A stretch of 64,000 nt of DNA from the NCBI RefSeq assembly GCF_018531425.1, contig NZ_JAHBOI010000006.1:62001-126000 (forward strand), given 5' to 3'. A program made the position numbers and the translations under genes. The notes below the pieces were generated by a model. It saw only the letters and a program-made list of their open reading frames with translations, was not told the DNA's origin and ran no database searches. The stretch is from Paenarthrobacter sp. DKR-5. Its GTDB lineage: Bacteria > Actinomycetota > Actinomycetes > Actinomycetales > Micrococcaceae. Of this stretch, positions 61,107 through 64,000 are shown one piece after another. Positions within the stretch are counted from its first letter, which is position 1, and each line of letters begins with the position of its first letter.

Positions 61107-62123
61107 CTACTGCCCGTCGTCGGCCACCAGCCGGCGGGCCGTGCCTTCGTCGAGGATCAGGTCGGTGGCGAGGTTGGCGGCCAGCGCCCCGCGCAGCCCC
61201 TTGACCTTTGATGCGCCGGAGACGACGCAGATGCGCCGGCGCACCGTGCGCAGCAGGTCAAGGCTGGGGCCGGTGGTCCGGGCGTTCATCACAATCCCGT
61301 CGTCGGAACCGTCCGCACGGAAGAAGACGGTCGCGACGTCGCCGACGACGGCGTCCGCTGCCAGGGACTCCAGGTCCTCCTCGTCGAGGTAGCCGCCGGC
61401 GTACACATGGCTGGGCAGGTCGGCGTCGACGGTCCCGACACCGAAGATGGCGGTGGTCATCCGTTCCTGCAGGCCGAGGATGCGCTGGACGCTGCGTTCT
61501 GCCCACATGGCCGTGCGCGTCTCGGCGTGGTCGAAGAAGGCCGGGACGGGGAACTGTTCGACCCGGGCGCCGTAGGCGGAGCCGAAGCGGCGCATGATCT
61601 CGCTGGCGTAGGTGATGCCGGTGGTCTGCGTGTTGCCCGCCCCGTTCAGCTGCACGATGGTGCTGTCGTGCGTGATCTTGCGGGTGAGGTGGCGGCTGAC
61701 CGCGCTCACGGTGGAACCCCAGGCGACCCCGACGATGGCGTTGGAGTCCACCAGCGGCCCGATCGTGCGCGCGGCCTGGATCGCTACCCTGTCCAGCACG
61801 TCCGTCTCGTGAAGGGTGTCGGGAACCGGGACAACGTGCACGTCGACCTGGTATTTCTCCCGCACCAGCCGCTCCAGCTCCGGTGCGCTTTCGAGCGGGC
61901 TCCGGATCTGGATCTGGACCAGGCCGGCGTCGCGCGCGGAGGAAATCAGCCGGGAGACGGTGGAGCGGGAGGTGCGCAGCTCCCGCGCAATGGCGTCCAT
62001 CGTCAGGTCCTGCAGGTAATACATCTGCGCTGCACGCAGCGCCTCGGCGGTCCGGCCGACGTAGGACCCGGTGGGGGAAGGGGCGCCAGCCGGCGAACCG
62101 GCGGCGGGAGGTGTGGCTGGCAT
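61107..62123 (-). CDS. SorC/DeoR-type sugar-binding transcriptional regulator
   Basis: A 338-residue regulator. The N-terminal helix-turn-helix MDAIARELRTSRSTVSRLIS (about residues 41-60) is followed by the SorC sugar-phosphate-binding domain (VDSNAIVGVAWGSTVSAVSRHL, then YASEIMRRFGSAYG, then GVGTVDADLPSHVYAG). The first 25 residues are Pro/Ala-rich. It is divergent from glpD with an inverted repeat between them, so it may respond to a phosphorylated sugar or glycerol 3-phosphate and control glpD and itself. ATG at 62123 has AAGGG five bases upstream. Confidence 0.9.
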   Translation of the reverse strand: MPATPPAAGSPAGAPSPTGSYVGRTAEALRAAQMYYLQDLTMDAIARELRTSRSTVSRLISSARDAGLVQIQIRSPLESAPELERLVREKYQVDVHVVPVPDTLHETDVLDRVAIQAARTIGPLVDSNAIVGVAWGSTVSAVSRHLTRKITHDSTIVQLNGAGNTQTTGITYASEIMRRFGSAYGARVEQFPVPAFFDHAETRTAMWAERSVQRILGLQERMTTAIFGVGTVDADLPSHVYAGGYLDEEDLESLAADAVVGDVATVFFRADGSDDGIVMNARTTGPSLDLLRTVRRRICVVSGASKVKGLRGALAANLATDLILDEGTARRLVADDGQ

Positions 62124-62141
62124 GAGTACCCTTACTCGCGT

Positions 62142-62155
62142 TGCACGTTTGTGCA
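62142..62155. promoter_or_regulatory. Inverted repeat, candidate operator
   Basis: TGCAC-GTTT-GTGCA, a perfect 5+5 inverted repeat, lies 19 bases upstream of the regulator start and seven bases upstream of a TTGACT -35-like box for glpD. Its place suits binding by the SorC/DeoR-type regulator. Confidence 0.45.
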
Positions 62156-62161
62156 GGTGGC

Positions 62162-62191
62162 TTGACTGTATTTTCCACCTTTCTCAAGAAT
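62162..62191 (+). promoter_or_regulatory. Putative glpD promoter
   Basis: TTGACT (62162-62167), an 18-base spacer and AAGAAT (62186-62191). The start would be near 62198, about 44 bases before glpD. Confidence 0.45.
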
Positions 62192-62241
62192 AATGGGAGC
62201 AGGCGCCTCGGGGCGCGAAGTTCAAGCCCGAAGGAGTGGCT

Positions 62242-63984
62242 TTGAAGAACCAGGGAACCGCCGGACACTCAGGCTCACCCGCCGGCCGCCGCAAGGTCGA
62301 CAATCTGCGGAACCGTCCGCAGGCGCAAGTGCTCATCATCGGCGGAGGCATCAACGGTGTTGGAACCTTCCGCGACCTTGCCCTCCAGGGTATTGACGTC
62401 GCCCTCGTCGAACGCGGGGACTACTGCCAGGGGGCCAGCGGCGCCTCCTCGCACATGATCCACGGAGGTATCCGCTACCTCGAGAACGGCGAGTTCCGGC
62501 TCGTGCAGGAGTCCGTCGTCGAACGCAACGGGCTGCTGAAAATCGCACCGCACTACGTCAAGCCGCTCAAGACCACCATCCCCGTCTTCAGCACCTTCTC
62601 AGGCATCCTCTCCGCGCCGCTGCGGTTCCTGACGCACAAGCAGGGCAAGCCCACCGAGCGCGGCGCCTTCCTGATCAAGCTCGGCCTGAGCATCTACGAC
62701 TCCTTCTCCCGCAGCGGGGGAGAAGTGCCCCGGCACCAGTTCGTCGGAAGGCAGAAGGCACTGCAGGAGCTGCCGGCCTTGAACCCGGGCATCAAATACG
62801 CGGCGACCTACTTCGATGCCTCCGTGCACAACCCCGAGCGGCTGACGCTGGATGTGCTGCAGGACGGCGAACGCGCCAACCCGCAGGCCCGCGCCACGAA
62901 CTACGTCAGCGCCGTCGGCATCGACGACTCCGGCATCCAGCTGCGCGACGAGCTCACCGGGGAGACCTTCAGCTTCGCCGCGGATGTCATCGTGAACACG
63001 ACCGGCGCGTGGGTGGACCAGACGAACGCCGCGCTCGGCACGCCGTCACGCTTCATGGGAGGCACCAAGGGCTCGCACATCGTCCTCGACCACCCGGAGC
63101 TGCTGGCCGCCTGTGCCGGCCGCGAGCTCTTCTTCGAACACACCGACGGCCGCATCGTGCTGATCTACCCGATGGGGGACCGGGTGCTGGTGGGGACCAC
63201 GGACGTCGACGCCGACATGACGGAAGACGCCGTCTGCACCGACGCGGAGATCGACTACTTCTTTGACCTCATCGGGCATGTCTTCCCGTCCATCCGGGTC
63301 GGCCGCGACAGCATCGTGTACACCTTCTCCGGCGTCCGGCCGCTCCCGCGCCACGACGAGACCCAACCCGGGTTCGTCTCCCGCGACTACCGCATCGAGC
63401 GCGGCGAGCGGCGGGTGGCCGGCAGGACCGTTCCCGCCCTGAGCCTGGTCGGCGGCAAATGGACCACCTTCCGTGCCCTGTCGGAGCACCTCACCAACGA
63501 GGTCCTCGGCCTGCTGGGCAAGACCCGCACCGTCTCCACCGCCCGCCTGCCCATCGGCGGCGGCGTAAACTTCCCCGCGACCGGAGCCGAGGAGCAGCAG
63601 TGGATCAAGGACCACATGACCCCGGCACTGGACGCGGCCCGGGTCGAGGTCCTGCTGACCCGCTACGGCACGCGTGCCGCTGAGGTGATCGACTACCTGC
63701 AGGCCGGTCCCGACCTGGCATTCGACTCGACCCGCGAACTGAGCTCGCGCGAAGTGGCCTTCATGGTGGAGAACGAGCAGATCGGCCACCTCGTCGACGT
63801 ACTCATCCGGCGCACCTCCCTCGCCTTCCGGGGCCTTGTGACGGCCGAACTGCTGGCCGAACTGGGCGCGGTCCTGGCCGAGGAACTTGGCTGGGATGCC
63901 ACCCGCGTGGCCGACGAGATCCGGCACGCCGAAGATGTCCTCCACCGCTACCACGGCGTGGAGGTGCAGCACTTGATCGCCTGA
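62242..63984 (+). CDS. glpD: Glycerol-3-phosphate dehydrogenase / oxidase
   Basis: A FAD-dependent membrane-associated enzyme of about 580 residues that oxidises glycerol 3-phosphate to dihydroxyacetone phosphate. The FAD-binding motif is VLIIGGGINGVGTFRDLALQ, with ASSHMIHGGIRYLENGEF and LVGGKWTTFRALSEHL as further family marks, and a C-terminal DAO_C domain. The TTG at 62242 has AAGGAG five bases upstream; GTG at 62236 lies inside that SD and was rejected. No glpF or glpK is in the window; the sequence ends 16 bases after the stop. Confidence 0.94.
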   Translation: MKNQGTAGHSGSPAGRRKVDNLRNRPQAQVLIIGGGINGVGTFRDLALQGIDVALVERGDYCQGASGASSHMIHGGIRYLENGEFRLVQESVVERNGLLKIAPHYVKPLKTTIPVFSTFSGILSAPLRFLTHKQGKPTERGAFLIKLGLSIYDSFSRSGGEVPRHQFVGRQKALQELPALNPGIKYAATYFDASVHNPERLTLDVLQDGERANPQARATNYVSAVGIDDSGIQLRDELTGETFSFAADVIVNTTGAWVDQTNAALGTPSRFMGGTKGSHIVLDHPELLAACAGRELFFEHTDGRIVLIYPMGDRVLVGTTDVDADMTEDAVCTDAEIDYFFDLIGHVFPSIRVGRDSIVYTFSGVRPLPRHDETQPGFVSRDYRIERGERRVAGRTVPALSLVGGKWTTFRALSEHLTNEVLGLLGKTRTVSTARLPIGGGVNFPATGAEEQQWIKDHMTPALDAARVEVLLTRYGTRAAEVIDYLQAGPDLAFDSTRELSSREVAFMVENEQIGHLVDVLIRRTSLAFRGLVTAELLAELGAVLAEELGWDATRVADEIRHAEDVLHRYHGVEVQHLIA

Positions 63985-64000
63985 ACCGCCAGGGACACAC

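Overview
The window is chromosomal DNA from a high-GC actinobacterium. The evidence is the actinobacterial gene order (pgsA, pdxST, yebC-ruvCAB-yajC-secDF-relA; rarA-rpsD-alaS-ruvX-mltG-aroECKB-efp-nusB; pyrRBC-carAB-pyrF-mihF-gmk-rpoZ-coaBC-metK-priA), frequent GTG/TTG starts, the actinobacterial-type integration host factor, a helicase-less PriA, an acVLRF1 peptidyl-tRNA hydrolase and a DUF222/HNH protein. The best match in my memory is Arthrobacter or a close relative in Micrococcaceae; that rests on recognition, not on a search. No tRNA, rRNA, CRISPR array, insertion sequence or prophage gene was seen. No gap between called genes exceeds about 220 bases, so all longer stretches are coding.

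Layout. 1-9.1 kb: the end of pgsA, then pdxS and pdxT (PLP synthase) separated by about 7 kb that holds a small membrane protein, a DUF222/HNH protein, an M3 oligopeptidase and an unusual AsnB fused to an F420-0:gamma-glutamyl-ligase-like domain. 9.1-18.3 kb: yebC, the Holliday-junction genes ruvCAB, the Sec accessory genes yajC-secD-secF, and relA. 18.4-27.8 kb: AbiEi-like protein, DUF349 protein, membrane-anchored cyclophilin, hisS, APC permease, aspS, GNAT acetyltransferase, acVLRF1. 27.9-41.1 kb: rarA, rpsD, two small membrane proteins, alaS, ruvX, mltG, the shikimate genes aroE-aroC-aroK-aroB, efp and nusB, closed by a very strong terminator. 41.1-51.5 kb: a PrsW protease, then the complete de novo UMP operon apart from pyrD and pyrE (pyrR, pyrB, pyrC, a PH-like membrane protein, carA, carB, pyrF) behind a PyrR-type RNA leader. 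51.5-58.2 kb: a mycothiol-dependent isomerase-like enzyme, mihF, gmk, rpoZ, coaBC, metK, priA. 58.2-64 kb: a reverse-strand trio (aldo/keto reductase, alpha/beta hydrolase, glycosyltransferase), a SorC/DeoR-type regulator and divergent glpD.

Most genes are housekeeping and many are tightly coupled (stop/start overlaps in ruvA-ruvB, ruvX-mltG, aroC-aroK-aroB, efp-nusB, pyrR-pyrB-pyrC, carA-carB-pyrF, mihF-gmk). The points worth a second look are: the AsnB/CofE-like fusion; a 36-bp triplicated repeat with an inverted copy spliced in frame into the start of pyrF; a palindromic repeat seen at two places; acidic/His repeat tracts in MltG; and apparent leaderless starts for pdxT and metK. Start sites were chosen from Shine-Dalgarno spacing, overlap with the previous gene and family N-termini; promoter calls are by eye and carry low confidence.
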